Under the pieces are notes generated by a model. That model was not told the origin of the DNA. It was given only the letters and a program-made list of their open reading frames with translations, and ran no database searches. Position numbers and translations under genes: made by a program. Shown here one piece after another: positions 1 through 6,942 of a DNA stretch of 9,360 bases. The stretch is taken from positions 1 through 9,360 of the forward strand of contig JALSGW010000366.1 in the NCBI GenBank assembly GCA_026982585.1. Direction: 5' to 3'. Within the stretch, counting starts at the first letter, position 1. Each line of letters begins with the position of its first letter. The stretch is from Alphaproteobacteria bacterium (GTDB lineage Bacteria; Pseudomonadota; Alphaproteobacteria; Geminicoccales; Geminicoccaceae).

Positions 1-146
1 GACGCCACCTCGGGCGCCAGCGCCTCGGCCCGGATGTGCGGCCCGAGATCGGCGATGCGCCCCTCCCGCACCAGCACCCCGCCCCGCTCGTCGCGACCGC
101 TCGCGGGATCGATCAGGCGGGCGTTGAGCAGCGCCAGGGGCCGCAT
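1..146 (-). CDS. pyrC: Dihydroorotase, N-terminal fragment (gene runs off the left edge)
   Basis: Only the first 48 codons are in the window. The protein begins MRPLALLNARLIDPASG and continues with GGVLVREGRIADLG. This is the usual opening of amidohydrolase-superfamily dihydroorotases: a small N-terminal beta-sandwich with an 'NARLIDP' strand and a 'v.dGrI.d.G' strand. The metal-binding HxH motif would lie just beyond the edge, so catalytic competence cannot be judged here. This matters because some pyrC-like genes next to pyrB encode inactive partners of aspartate transcarbamoylase. The ATG (146-144) overlaps the pyrB TGA (148-146) by one base, and a GAGG sits four bases upstream inside the end of pyrB. 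Dihydroorotase cyclises carbamoyl-aspartate to dihydroorotate, the step after PyrB. The identification rests on the short N terminus plus the strong context. Confidence 0.85.
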   Translation of the reverse strand, partial: MRPLALLNARLIDPASGRDERGGVLVREGRIADLGPHIRAEALAPEVA

Positions 147-1081
147 CAGGCCTCGCCCCTGAGCGGACGGGTGAGGAGATCGAGGCAGGCCATGCGCACC
201 GCCACCCCCATCTCCACCTGGTCGAGGATGGCGCTCCGGTGGATGTCGTCGGCCACCACCCCGTCGATCTCCACGCCGCGGTTCATCGGTCCCGGATGCA
301 TGATCAACGCCTCCGGCGCCGCCTCCTCCAGCACCCGGCGTGTGAGCCCGTAGAGGGCGAAATACTCCCGCAGGCTGGGCACGAAGCTGCCCTGCATGCG
401 CTCGCGCTGCAGCCGCAGCATCATGACGATGTCCGCACCCCGCAGCCCGGAGCGCAGGTCGTGGAAGATCTCCACCCCGAGGGCGCGAAAGCCGCCCGGC
501 ACCAGGGTCGGCGGTCCCACGAGCCGCACCCGGGCGCCGAGACGGGTCAGCAGCAGGATGTTGGAGCGCGCCACCCGCGAATGGAGCACATCGCCGCAGA
601 TGGCGACCACGAGGCCGGCGATGCGCCCCTTGCGGCGGCGGATGGTGAGGGCGTCCAAGAGCGCCTGGGTGGGATGCTCGTGGCTGCCGTCGCCGCCGTT
701 GATCACCGCGCAGCGCACATGGCGGGCGAGCAGCGCCACCGCCCCGGAATCGGGATGACGCACCACCAGCACGTCGGGGTGCATGGCATTCAGGGTCATG
801 GCGGTGTCGATCAGGGTCTCGCCCTTTTTGATGGAGGAGGTGGCCACCGACATGTTCACCACATCGGCCCCGAGCCGCTTGCCGGCGAGCTCGAAGGAGG
901 TGCGGGTGCGGGTGGAGCTCTCGAAGAACAGGTTGATCTGGGTGAGACCGCGCAACAGGGCGAGCTTTTTGTCGCTGCGCCGGTTGACCTCCACGTAACC
1001 GTCGGCGGTGTCGAGCAGAAGCTCGATTTCCTCGACCGAAAGCGGCGCGATGCCGAGCAGATGCCGCTGGGTGAAGGCCAT
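146..1081 (-). CDS. pyrB: Aspartate carbamoyltransferase catalytic subunit
   Basis: The 311-residue protein has the family's usual length and joins carbamoyl phosphate to L-aspartate in the cytoplasm, the committed step of pyrimidine synthesis. Visible signatures are the carbamoyl-phosphate loop S56-T57-R58-T59, K86 in SSIKKGETL (the 80s loop lysine), R108 in VVRHP, H136-P-T-Q139, R169 in HSRVARS, R223-x-Q225 in MLRLQ, and HPGPMNRG (262-269). All expected ligand residues are present. I chose ATG 1081. An in-frame ATG at 1141 would add 20 residues (starting MAVDPCGG) unlike the family and would lie upstream of the proposed promoter. The Shine-Dalgarno at 1081 is weak. No pyrI regulatory gene is adjacent. 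Overlap with pyrC suggests the non-PyrI class, in which the catalytic trimers associate with dihydroorotase or a homologue of it; that association is inferred from the family. Confidence 0.97.
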   Translation of the reverse strand: MAFTQRHLLGIAPLSVEEIELLLDTADGYVEVNRRSDKKLALLRGLTQINLFFESSTRTRTSFELAGKRLGADVVNMSVATSSIKKGETLIDTAMTLNAMHPDVLVVRHPDSGAVALLARHVRCAVINGGDGSHEHPTQALLDALTIRRRKGRIAGLVVAICGDVLHSRVARSNILLLTRLGARVRLVGPPTLVPGGFRALGVEIFHDLRSGLRGADIVMMLRLQRERMQGSFVPSLREYFALYGLTRRVLEEAAPEALIMHPGPMNRGVEIDGVVADDIHRSAILDQVEMGVAVRMACLDLLTRPLRGEA

Positions 1082-1106
1082 GGCGGAGCGGATCCAGCCC
1101 GCTGTC

Positions 1107-1134
1107 CTTATGCCCCGACCGCCGCAGGGGTCAA
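1107..1134 (-). promoter_or_regulatory. Candidate sigma70 promoter for pyrB-pyrC
   Basis: On the minus strand TTGACC (1134-1129; 5 of 6 matches to TTGACA) is followed after 16 bases by CATAAG (1112-1107; 4 of 6 matches to TATAAT). Transcription would start near 1100, giving a leader of roughly 20 bases before the pyrB ATG at 1081. The site lies in the only real intergenic gap of the window and faces the gene behind it. No leader peptide, PyrR-type anti-terminator or other pyrimidine-sensing structure fits in so short a leader. Assigned by motif and position only. Confidence 0.5.
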
Positions 1135-1146
1135 CCGCCACGCCAA

Positions 1147-1195
1147 GAGCGGTCTTCCGCCCGCCGTGGAGCGGGACGATCGCCAGAGACCGGCG
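1147..1195 (-). terminator. Weak hairpins after the SDR-like gene, possible transcript end
   Basis: Three bases after the SDR stop codon the minus strand can form CGCCGG-TCT-CTGGCG (1195-1181, six pairs including one G-T). Further on, GGGCGG-AAGA-CCGCTC (1162-1147) can form six pairs, also with one G-T. A competing stem CCCGC/GCGGG lies between them. Neither hairpin is followed by a run of T, so intrinsic termination would be poor. They could instead mark an mRNA 3' end protected by structure. In DNA this GC-rich, small stems arise easily by chance. Confidence 0.2.
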
Positions 1196-1198
1196 CGC

Positions 1199-1921
1199 TC
1201 ACAGGACGCGCTCCGGGGCCGGATCCGCATCCACCCCCACCCGCAAAGGCGCGTCCTCATGGAACAGCTCCGCAAGCCGCGCGGCCGCCCGCTCCGGCGA
1301 AGGCATGCGGCCGGGCGGCTCGCCCGGAAAGGCGTCGCGTCGAAAGCGGCTTTCCATCGGCCCGGGGTCGAACAGATGCACCCGCATCGGCGTCTTGCGC
1401 ACCTCTTGGGCATAGGCCTCCACCAGCGCCTCGAGCGCCGCCTTGGCGGCCGCGATGTGACCGAAATAGGCGCGGGGTTGTGCGGCGATGCGACAGGTGC
1501 AGAACACCGCCCGCCCCGCTTCGGCCCGGCGCAACAACGGGTCCGCCGTGCGAATGAGATGCTGCGCCGCCAGCACGTGGACGCGAAGCAGGTCCTGGAA
1601 CCATTCCGGATCGGCCTGTGCCACCGGCATCAGCCGTCCGAGCCGGGCGGCGGTGACCAAAAGCCCGTCCAGCCGTCCGAAGCGCTGATAGACCGAGGGG
1701 CCGAGCCGGTCGACCGCGTCGAAGTCGGTGATGTCGAGGGGAAGCAGGGTGGCGGCGCCGCCCGCCTCGCGCACCCGATCGTCGGTCTCCTCGAGGCCGC
1801 CCTGGGTCCGCGCCACCAACACCAGATGCGCGCCCATGGCGGCGAGCCGGGGCGCCACCCGGGCGCCGAGGCCGCGGCTTGCCCCCACCACCAGGATCAC
1901 GCGCCCGGCAAGCGGCCCCAT
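1199..1921 (-). CDS. SDR-family (Rossmann) protein with degenerate catalytic site, downstream of purF
   Basis: A 240-residue protein with the layout of a classical short-chain dehydrogenase/reductase: beta1 then the glycine motif G13-A-S-R-G-L-G19, an acidic residue after beta3 (D63), and the PG turn after beta6 (DPGP, 185-188). The active site is abnormal. Aligned by standard spacing, the helix-4 Asn is H115 (VHV for VNV), the catalytic Ser is C143 and the catalytic Tyr of YxxxK is I156 (IAAAK), while K160 remains. The NAG segment after beta4 reads TAA (90-92). Cofactor binding is therefore plausible but ordinary Tyr-based redox catalysis is not. The frame is intact to its TGA, and ATG 1921 is two bases after the purF stop with a strong Shine-Dalgarno. 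An in-frame upstream ATG at 2191 would put 90 low-complexity residues inside purF and is rejected. The substrate is unknown. From memory, alphaproteobacteria often carry an SDR gene after purF, usually with the normal tetrad. Confidence 0.88.
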   Translation of the reverse strand: MGPLAGRVILVVGASRGLGARVAPRLAAMGAHLVLVARTQGGLEETDDRVREAGGAATLLPLDITDFDAVDRLGPSVYQRFGRLDGLLVTAARLGRLMPVAQADPEWFQDLLRVHVLAAQHLIRTADPLLRRAEAGRAVFCTCRIAAQPRAYFGHIAAAKAALEALVEAYAQEVRKTPMRVHLFDPGPMESRFRRDAFPGEPPGRMPSPERAAARLAELFHEDAPLRVGVDADPAPERVL

Positions 1922-1923
1922 CG

Positions 1924-3393
1924 CTAGGCCTCCTCCAAAACGAGCGGCAGCTCCTCCTGCCGTTCGCCCCGCTCCTGGTCCACGAGCCGGGTCGGATAGT
2001 CCCCGGAGAAGCAGGCATCGCAGAAGCCCGGCTGACGGGGATCCCGTCCGGACAAGCCGAGCGCCCGGTAGAGACCGTCCAGCGACAGAAAGGCGAGGCT
2101 GTCCACCCCGATCAGCCGGGCCATGTCCGCCACCGTGTGGCGGGCGGCGAGCAGCTGCCGGCGCTCCGGCGTGTCCACCCCGTAGAAGCAACTGTGGGTG
2201 GTGGGCGGACTGGCGATGCGCATGTGCACCTCCTTGGCCCCCGCCGCCCGGACCATGGCGACGATCTTGGTGGAGGTGGTGCCGCGCACGATGCTGTCGT
2301 CCACCAACACCACCCGTTTCCCGGCGAGCAGGCCTCTGTTGGCGTTGTGCTTGAGTTTCACCCCGAGATGCCGGATCTGGTCCGAGGGCTCGATGAAGGT
2401 GCGGCCGACGTAGTGGTTGCGGATGATGCCGAGCTCGAAGGGCAGGCCCGAGGCCTGGGCGAATCCGATCGCGGCCGGCACGCCGGAATCCGGAACCGGC
2501 ACCACCATGTCCGCCGCAACCGGCGCCTCGCGGGCGAGCTCGGCGCCGATGCGCTTGCGGACTTCATAAACCTCCCGCCCCTCGACGATGGAATCGGGAC
2601 GCGAGAAGTAGACATATTCGAAGATGCAGAAACGGGAGCGGCGCCGGGGGAAGGGAAAGAACCGCTCGATCCGCCCCCGTCCCGCCACCACCACCTCCCC
2701 GGGCTCCACGTCCCGCACCCGTTCCGCCCCGAGGATGTCCAGCGCACAGCTCTCCGAGGCCAGGATCCAGGCCTCGCCCAGCCGGCCCAGCACCAGCGGG
2801 CGAATGCCCAAGGGATCGCGGGCGCCGACGATGGCATCGTCGAACAGGGCCACCAGCGACCAGGCCCCCTCCACCGCCTTGAGCGCGCCGACCAGGCGCT
2901 CGACGTGGGAATCCCCGGATCCGCGGGCGATCAGATGGATGAGCACCTCGGTGTCGGTGGTGGACTGGAAGATCGAGCCCTCGCGCACGAGCTGCCGGCG
3001 CAGCCAGGCGGCGTTGGTGAGGTTGCCGTTGTGGGCGATGGCGAGGCCGCCGAAGGCGAATTCGGCGAACAGCGGCTGGACGTTGCGCAGCATGCTGGCG
3101 CCGGTGGTGGAATAGCGGGTGTGGCCGATGCCGGCATGGCCCGGCAGCGCCTCGATCACCCGCCGTTTGCTGAAGGTATCCCCCACGAGCCCGAGCGCCC
3201 GGTGGACGTGAAACTGCCGTCCGTCGAAGGTGACGATGCCGGCCGCCTCCTGGCCGCGGTGCTGCAGCGCATGCAGCCCCAGGGCGATGTGGGCGGCCGC
3301 GTCCCGGTGACCGTAGATGGCGAACACCGCGCACTCCTCCCCGGGCCCCTCGGCGGGCAAACATCTCCGGACCTTCAACGATCGGCCGCTCAT
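1924..3393 (-). CDS. purF: Amidophosphoribosyltransferase (glutamine PRPP amidotransferase), Fe-S type
   Basis: At 489 residues this is a full-length PurF, the cytoplasmic enzyme that makes phosphoribosylamine from PRPP and glutamine, the first committed step of purine synthesis. The N-terminal Ntn glutaminase domain begins, after a propeptide of about 20 residues, at the nucleophile C21, with R93 in GHTRYST and N122-G-N in AHNGNL. The phosphoribosyltransferase half has the PRPP loop VVLVDDSIVRGTTS (361-374). Four cysteines, C256, C402, C458 and C461, match the positions that bind the [4Fe-4S] cluster in the Bacillus-type enzyme, so this is the cluster-bearing, propeptide-processed class. Oddly, the usual ECGVFGI start of the mature enzyme reads ECAVFAI. 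ATG 3393 overlaps the cvpA TGA by four bases, with GGAG five bases upstream and GAGGAG further up. It ends in TAG, the only non-TGA stop in the window. Confidence 0.98.
   Translation of the reverse strand: MSGRSLKVRRCLPAEGPGEECAVFAIYGHRDAAAHIALGLHALQHRGQEAAGIVTFDGRQFHVHRALGLVGDTFSKRRVIEALPGHAGIGHTRYSTTGASMLRNVQPLFAEFAFGGLAIAHNGNLTNAAWLRRQLVREGSIFQSTTDTEVLIHLIARGSGDSHVERLVGALKAVEGAWSLVALFDDAIVGARDPLGIRPLVLGRLGEAWILASESCALDILGAERVRDVEPGEVVVAGRGRIERFFPFPRRRSRFCIFEYVYFSRPDSIVEGREVYEVRKRIGAELAREAPVAADMVVPVPDSGVPAAIGFAQASGLPFELGIIRNHYVGRTFIEPSDQIRHLGVKLKHNANRGLLAGKRVVLVDDSIVRGTTSTKIVAMVRAAGAKEVHMRIASPPTTHSCFYGVDTPERRQLLAARHTVADMARLIGVDSLAFLSLDGLYRALGLSGRDPRQPGFCDACFSGDYPTRLVDQERGERQEELPLVLEEA
1929..1936 (-). 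promoter_or_regulatory. Strong Shine-Dalgarno site of the SDR-like gene
   Basis: The minus strand reads GGAGGAGG seven bases before the ATG at 1921. It lies within the last codons of purF. This is the best ribosome binding site I saw in the window. It fixes the SDR start and argues that the gene is still translated despite its altered active site. Confidence 0.75.
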
Positions 3394-4013
3394 GGTCGCT
3401 CCATCTCCTCGAGCAGGCGCTCGAAGGATCGGTTGCTCTCTTCCTCGTAGGCGGGCCCACCGCGCAGCTCCCGGGCGCGTTCCACCGCCCGCCGGGAGCC
3501 CCTGCGCAGCTCCGCCGCAAGACCCTCGGGCAACAGTCCGGCCAACCAGCTCGCCGCTTGCTCCACCGGCGGGTGGGTGGCGGCCCGGGTCACCCAGGGC
3601 GGCATCCTTTGCGGTTCCAGCACCACCACCACCGCGAGATAGCCCACCACCACCAGAAAAGCGCCCCTGACCCCGCCGAAGAGCAGGCCCAAAAGACGGT
3701 CGATCGCGCCCGCAGAACCGCCGCGCAGCCGTTCGGCCAGGGCCCCCGCGAGCAGCTTGAAAGCAATCAGCGGTGCCACGAAGACGGCGAGGAAGGTGGC
3801 GGCGTCGGTGACCAGATCGTGTCCCACCGCCTCTTTCACGAGCGGTCGCACGGCGGAAAAACCGTAATAGGTGACCGCCGCCGCGCCGAGCCAGCTGAGC
3901 AGGCCGAACGCTTCGCGCACGAACCCCCTAACCAGGGCCACCAGGGCCGACAGCCCGACCACCGCCGCGACGAGGAGATCGAAGGCGGTGAAGGCCTGGA
4001 GATCGATGTTCAT
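3390..4013 (-). CDS. cvpA: CvpA-family integral membrane protein
   Basis: A 207-residue inner-membrane protein with four hydrophobic segments near residues 11-29, 32-50, 69-91 and 111-131, a glycine-rich stretch before the fourth helix (GAIDRLLGLLFGGVRGAFL) and a polar C-terminal tail rich in Arg and Glu (about 164-207). This matches the CvpA family, named for its need in colicin V export in E. coli, where the gene also sits directly before purF. Its molecular function is not settled; envelope roles have been proposed. Start ATG 4013 overlaps the radA stop as ATGA and has GGGAG about ten bases upstream. The TGA overlaps the purF ATG by four bases, so the two are probably co-translated. The call rests on helix pattern, size and the purF neighbour. 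Confidence 0.93.
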   Translation of the reverse strand: MNIDLQAFTAFDLLVAAVVGLSALVALVRGFVREAFGLLSWLGAAAVTYYGFSAVRPLVKEAVGHDLVTDAATFLAVFVAPLIAFKLLAGALAERLRGGSAGAIDRLLGLLFGGVRGAFLVVVGYLAVVVVLEPQRMPPWVTRAATHPPVEQAASWLAGLLPEGLAAELRRGSRRAVERARELRGGPAYEEESNRSFERLLEEMERP

Positions 4014-5380
4014 CGGCCCGCGCTCCCGGCGGCCTCGGCGGGCGATCCGGCCAGCAGGCGCACCAGCGCCGCGAGCCGGCGCACCGTCACCACCTCCAGC
4101 CCGCCACCCTCCGCCCCGTGCGGCGGCATCCAGGCCCGGCGAAAGCCGAGCTTGCGCGCCTCCCGGAGCCGCAGCTCCACCTGGCCCACCGCACGCACCT
4201 CGCCGGCCAGCCCCACCTCACCGAACACCACCGCATCCCGGGGCAGCGCCCGGCCCGTGAGCGCGGAGACGATCGCCGCCGCCACCGCCAGATCCGCAGC
4301 CGGCTCCTGCACGCGCAGCCCGCCCGCGACGTTGAGATAGACGTCGCGTCCGGCCAACACAAGTCCGCAGCGCGCCTCCAGCACCGCCAACAGCATGGAC
4401 AGGCGCGCCCCGTCCCATCCCACCACCGCCCGCCGCGGCGTGGTCAGCGGCGACGGCGCCACCAGCGCCTGGACCTCCACCAACACCGGCCGGGTCCCCT
4501 CGATGCCGGCGAACACCGCGCAGCCGGGCGTCTCCCCCGACCGCTCGCCCAGGAACAGGGCCGAAGGATTGGCCACCGGCTCGAGCCCGCGTTCGCCCAT
4601 GGCGAACACGCCGAGCTCGTTGGCCGGCCCGAAGCGGTTCTTCACCGCCCGCAGGATGCGGAACGGATGCCCCCGCTCGCCTTCGAAATAGAGCACCGTG
4701 TCCACCATGTGCTCGAGCAGCTTGGGGCCGGCGATCTGTCCGTCCTTGGTGACGTGGCCGATCAGCAGGAGCGCCGTTCCCTTGCCCTTGGCGAAGCGAA
4801 TGAGTCGCTCGGCGGCGGCACGGATCTGCCCCACACTGCCCGCCGCGGCCTCCAACGTCTCGCTGTGGGCGGTCTGGATGGAGTCCACCACAAGCGCCGC
4901 AGGCGGATCGGCGGCCAGCGAATCCAGCACCGACTCCACCAAGGTGGCGGTGGCAAGCCGCACCGGTGCATCCGCCAGGCCGAGCCGGCGCGCCCGAAGC
5001 TGCACCTGGCGGACCGATTCCTCGCCGCTCACATAGACCGCCGCGGCACCCTGGCAGGCCAGCCGGGCCAACGCCTGAAGAGCCAGGGTCGACTTGCCGA
5101 TGCCGGGATCGCCGCCGATCAGCACCGCCGAGCCCGGCACCAGACCGCCGCCCAGCACCCGGTCGAACTCATCGAGTCCGGTGACGAGGCGCGGCAGATC
5201 GGCCTCGGTGGAGGAGAGATCGGTAAAGATCACCCGCTCCGAGCGGCGGCCGGAACCGGTGGCGCTGCCTTGGGCCTCCTCCACCAGGCTGTTCCAGGCG
5301 CCGCAGGCCTCGCAGCGGCCCGCCCAGCGGCCGGCCACCGCTCCGCAGCTCTGGCAGACGTAGTGCACCCGCCTGCGCAT
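4010..5380 (-). CDS. radA: DNA repair protein RadA (RadA/Sms)
   Basis: The 456-residue protein has the three RadA parts in order. An N-terminal four-cysteine zinc finger uses C9, C12, C23 and C26. A RecA-like ATPase core has Walker A GGDPGIGKST (89-98), Walker B ending VVDS (164-167) and the RadA-specific KNRFG motif (247-251). A C-terminal Lon-protease-like domain (about 300-456, containing DVYLNVAGG and the ADLAVAAAI stretch) acts as a scaffold in the family, not as a protease. RadA is a hexameric branch-migration ATPase/helicase that processes recombination intermediates. All key residues are intact. It starts nine bases after the mlaF stop, with only a poor Shine-Dalgarno (GGGTGAG lies within the mlaF end), so expression probably depends on readthrough from upstream genes. 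Its own TGA overlaps cvpA by four bases. Confidence 0.98.
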   Translation of the reverse strand: MRRRVHYVCQSCGAVAGRWAGRCEACGAWNSLVEEAQGSATGSGRRSERVIFTDLSSTEADLPRLVTGLDEFDRVLGGGLVPGSAVLIGGDPGIGKSTLALQALARLACQGAAAVYVSGEESVRQVQLRARRLGLADAPVRLATATLVESVLDSLAADPPAALVVDSIQTAHSETLEAAAGSVGQIRAAAERLIRFAKGKGTALLLIGHVTKDGQIAGPKLLEHMVDTVLYFEGERGHPFRILRAVKNRFGPANELGVFAMGERGLEPVANPSALFLGERSGETPGCAVFAGIEGTRPVLVEVQALVAPSPLTTPRRAVVGWDGARLSMLLAVLEARCGLVLAGRDVYLNVAGGLRVQEPAADLAVAAAIVSALTGRALPRDAVVFGEVGLAGEVRAVGQVELRLREARKLGFRRAWMPPHGAEGGGLEVVTVRRLAALVRLLAGSPAEAAGSAGR

Positions 5381-5389
5381 CGCCGCCGC

Positions 5390-6172
5390 TCACCCGGCAC
5401 CGGCAACCGAGGCCGTCATCGGTCCCTCGGCCCGGCCGTGCACGAACTGGTCCACATAGGGATTGCCGCTGTGCTCCATCCGCTCCACCGGCCCTTCCCA
5501 GATGATCCGCCCCTCATAGAGCATCGCCACCCGGTCCGCGATCTTGCGCACGCTCGCCATGTCGTGGCTGATGGAGAGGGCGGTCCGCCCGCGGCCGCGC
5601 ACCGTGCGCCGGATCAACTGGTTGATGGCATCGGCCCGGATGGGATCCAGCCCCGAAGTGGGTTCGTCGAAGAACAGGATCTCGGGATCGGCGGCAATCG
5701 CCCGCGCAAGCCCCACCCGCTTGCGCATGCCGCCCGAGAGCTCGGCCGGATACCGGTCCGCCACCTCGCCCCCAAGCCCCACCTCGGCGAGTGCTGCAAG
5801 CGCCGCCTCGCGCGCCTCGCCACGGGCGAGTCGGCCGCGGGCGAGCAGGCCGAAGACCACGTTCTCCCAGACCGGCAGACTGTCGAACAGGGCCGCGCCC
5901 TGAAACAGCATCCCGATCTTCTCCCGCACCTGCTCGCGTGCGGCCGAGGAGGCGCCCACCACCTCGATGCCGTCCACCCGCACCGAGCCCTCCCAGGCCT
6001 CGATCAGACCCAGGATGGTCTTGAGCAGCACCGACTTGCCGGCCCCGGAGGCGCCGATCACCACCAGCGACTCCCCCTCGTGCAGCACAAGATCGATCCC
6101 GCGCAACACCGGCTTCGACCCGAAGCCGACCCAAAGCCCGCGCACGGCGATCCTCGCGAGCGCCTCGCTCAT
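5390..6172 (-). CDS. mlaF: ABC transporter ATP-binding protein, MlaF type
   Basis: A 260-residue ABC ATPase with Walker A GASGAGKS (40-47), Q-loop Q91 in MLFQGAALFDSL, signature LSGGM (145-149), Walker B ILFFDE (165-170) and H-loop H203 in SISHDM. The FDSL.V.ENV segment after the Q-loop and the GGMRKRVGLARA stretch are typical of the Mla/Ttg2A/Mkl branch. This branch pairs with MlaE permeases to move phospholipids between the inner and outer membranes. The ATG (6172-6170) overlaps the permease TGA as ATGA and has no clear Shine-Dalgarno, which suggests translational coupling. It lies nine bases before radA. No MCE-domain protein (MlaD), periplasmic MlaC or STAS-domain MlaB is in the window. 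The substrate is inferred from the family. Confidence 0.93.
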   Translation of the reverse strand: MSEALARIAVRGLWVGFGSKPVLRGIDLVLHEGESLVVIGASGAGKSVLLKTILGLIEAWEGSVRVDGIEVVGASSAAREQVREKIGMLFQGAALFDSLPVWENVVFGLLARGRLARGEAREAALAALAEVGLGGEVADRYPAELSGGMRKRVGLARAIAADPEILFFDEPTSGLDPIRADAINQLIRRTVRGRGRTALSISHDMASVRKIADRVAMLYEGRIIWEGPVERMEHSGNPYVDQFVHGRAEGPMTASVAGAG

Positions 6173-6942
6173 CGCGCGAAGAACAGCTCGGTCAGCACAT
6201 AGTCCATGGTCAACACCAGGATCGACGCCCCGACCACCGCCCGCGTGGCGGCGGCCCCCACGCCTTCCGCGCCGCCCAGGCAATGATAGCCCTGATAGCA
6301 CCCCATCAAGGCGATCAGGAAGCCGAACACCAAGGCCTTGACCAGTCCCGAGACCACGTCGCCGGCCTCGAGGAAATCGAGGGTCCGATTCAGATATTCC
6401 ACCCCACCGAAGCCGAGCTTGTAGACCGCGACCAGATAGCCGCCCAACACCCCGATCACGTCGGCCACCAACACCAAAAGGGGCAGGCACAGCATGGCCG
6501 CCACCAGGCGCGGAAAGACCAGATAGCGCAAGGGATCGGTGGCCAGGGTCTCGAGCGCGTCGATCTGCTCGGTGACCCGCATGGTGCCGAGCTCCGCCGC
6601 CATCGCCGCCCCGACCCGACCCGCCACCATGAGGCCCGCCAGCACCGGGCCGAGCTCCCGGGTCATGGACAGCACCACGATGGAGGGTATGGCCTCCTGC
6701 GCCTCGAAGCGGCTGAACCCCACATAGCTCTGCAGGGCCAGCACCATGCCGGTGAACAGCGCCGTGAGCCCCACCACCGGCAGCGAAAAATAGCCGATCT
6801 CCAGAAGCTGGCGCAGGATCTGGCGGGGATAGTAGGGGCCGCGGAGCCCGCGCGCGAGCGCCTCGAGCCCGAACAGCAACACCGCCCCGCTCTCCTGAGC
6901 GAGGTCCAGGGTCAGGCGGCCGATCCGCGCAAGCCCGTTCAC
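6169..6942 (-). CDS. mlaE: MlaE-family ABC transporter permease
   Basis: A 257-residue inner-membrane permease of the MlaE/TtgB family. The family hallmark is seen from about residue 95: ELGPVLAGLMVAGRVGAAMA, then AELGTMRVTEQIDAL with the expected Glu and Asp. Hydrophobic segments run about 52-72, 86-107, 143-170, 197-216 and 236-252, plus an amphipathic N-terminal helix. It would form the membrane core of a phospholipid transporter with the ATPase encoded next. I chose GTG 6942, which overlaps the alr TGA as GTGA and has GAGGGG 11 bases upstream. The nearby ATG at 6953 is in the alr frame, and a far longer reading to 7968 is an open alternative frame of alr with no family likeness. Alternative: another MCE-linked lipid importer of the same family. 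Confidence 0.93.
   Translation of the reverse strand: MNGLARIGRLTLDLAQESGAVLLFGLEALARGLRGPYYPRQILRQLLEIGYFSLPVVGLTALFTGMVLALQSYVGFSRFEAQEAIPSIVVLSMTRELGPVLAGLMVAGRVGAAMAAELGTMRVTEQIDALETLATDPLRYLVFPRLVAAMLCLPLLVLVADVIGVLGGYLVAVYKLGFGGVEYLNRTLDFLEAGDVVSGLVKALVFGFLIALMGCYQGYHCLGGAEGVGAAATRAVVGASILVLTMDYVLTELFFAR

Noticed and set aside
1082..1141. Upstream in-frame ATG at 1141 that would lengthen PyrB by 20 residues
   Set aside because: The extra residues do not resemble the PyrB N terminus, and the ATG lies upstream of the proposed promoter -35 element. Starting at 1081 gives the normal 311 residues.
239..1927. Long open frame on the plus strand (over 500 codons) opposite pyrB and the SDR-like gene
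   Set aside because: Its product is rich in His, Arg, Gly, Gln and Pro with no domain likeness, as expected opposite GC-rich genes whose antisense frames rarely hit stops. The minus-strand genes carry clear family motifs.
1879..3450. Plus-strand open frame of over 500 codons opposite purF
   Set aside because: Antisense shadow of a fully recognised purF; low-complexity composition and no ribosome site or family motif.
4118..6202. Plus-strand open frame of nearly 700 codons opposite radA and mlaF
   Set aside because: The composition (His, Arg, Gln, Pro) and continuity come from high G+C at third codon positions of the genes on the other strand. It spans two unrelated genes and shows no domain.
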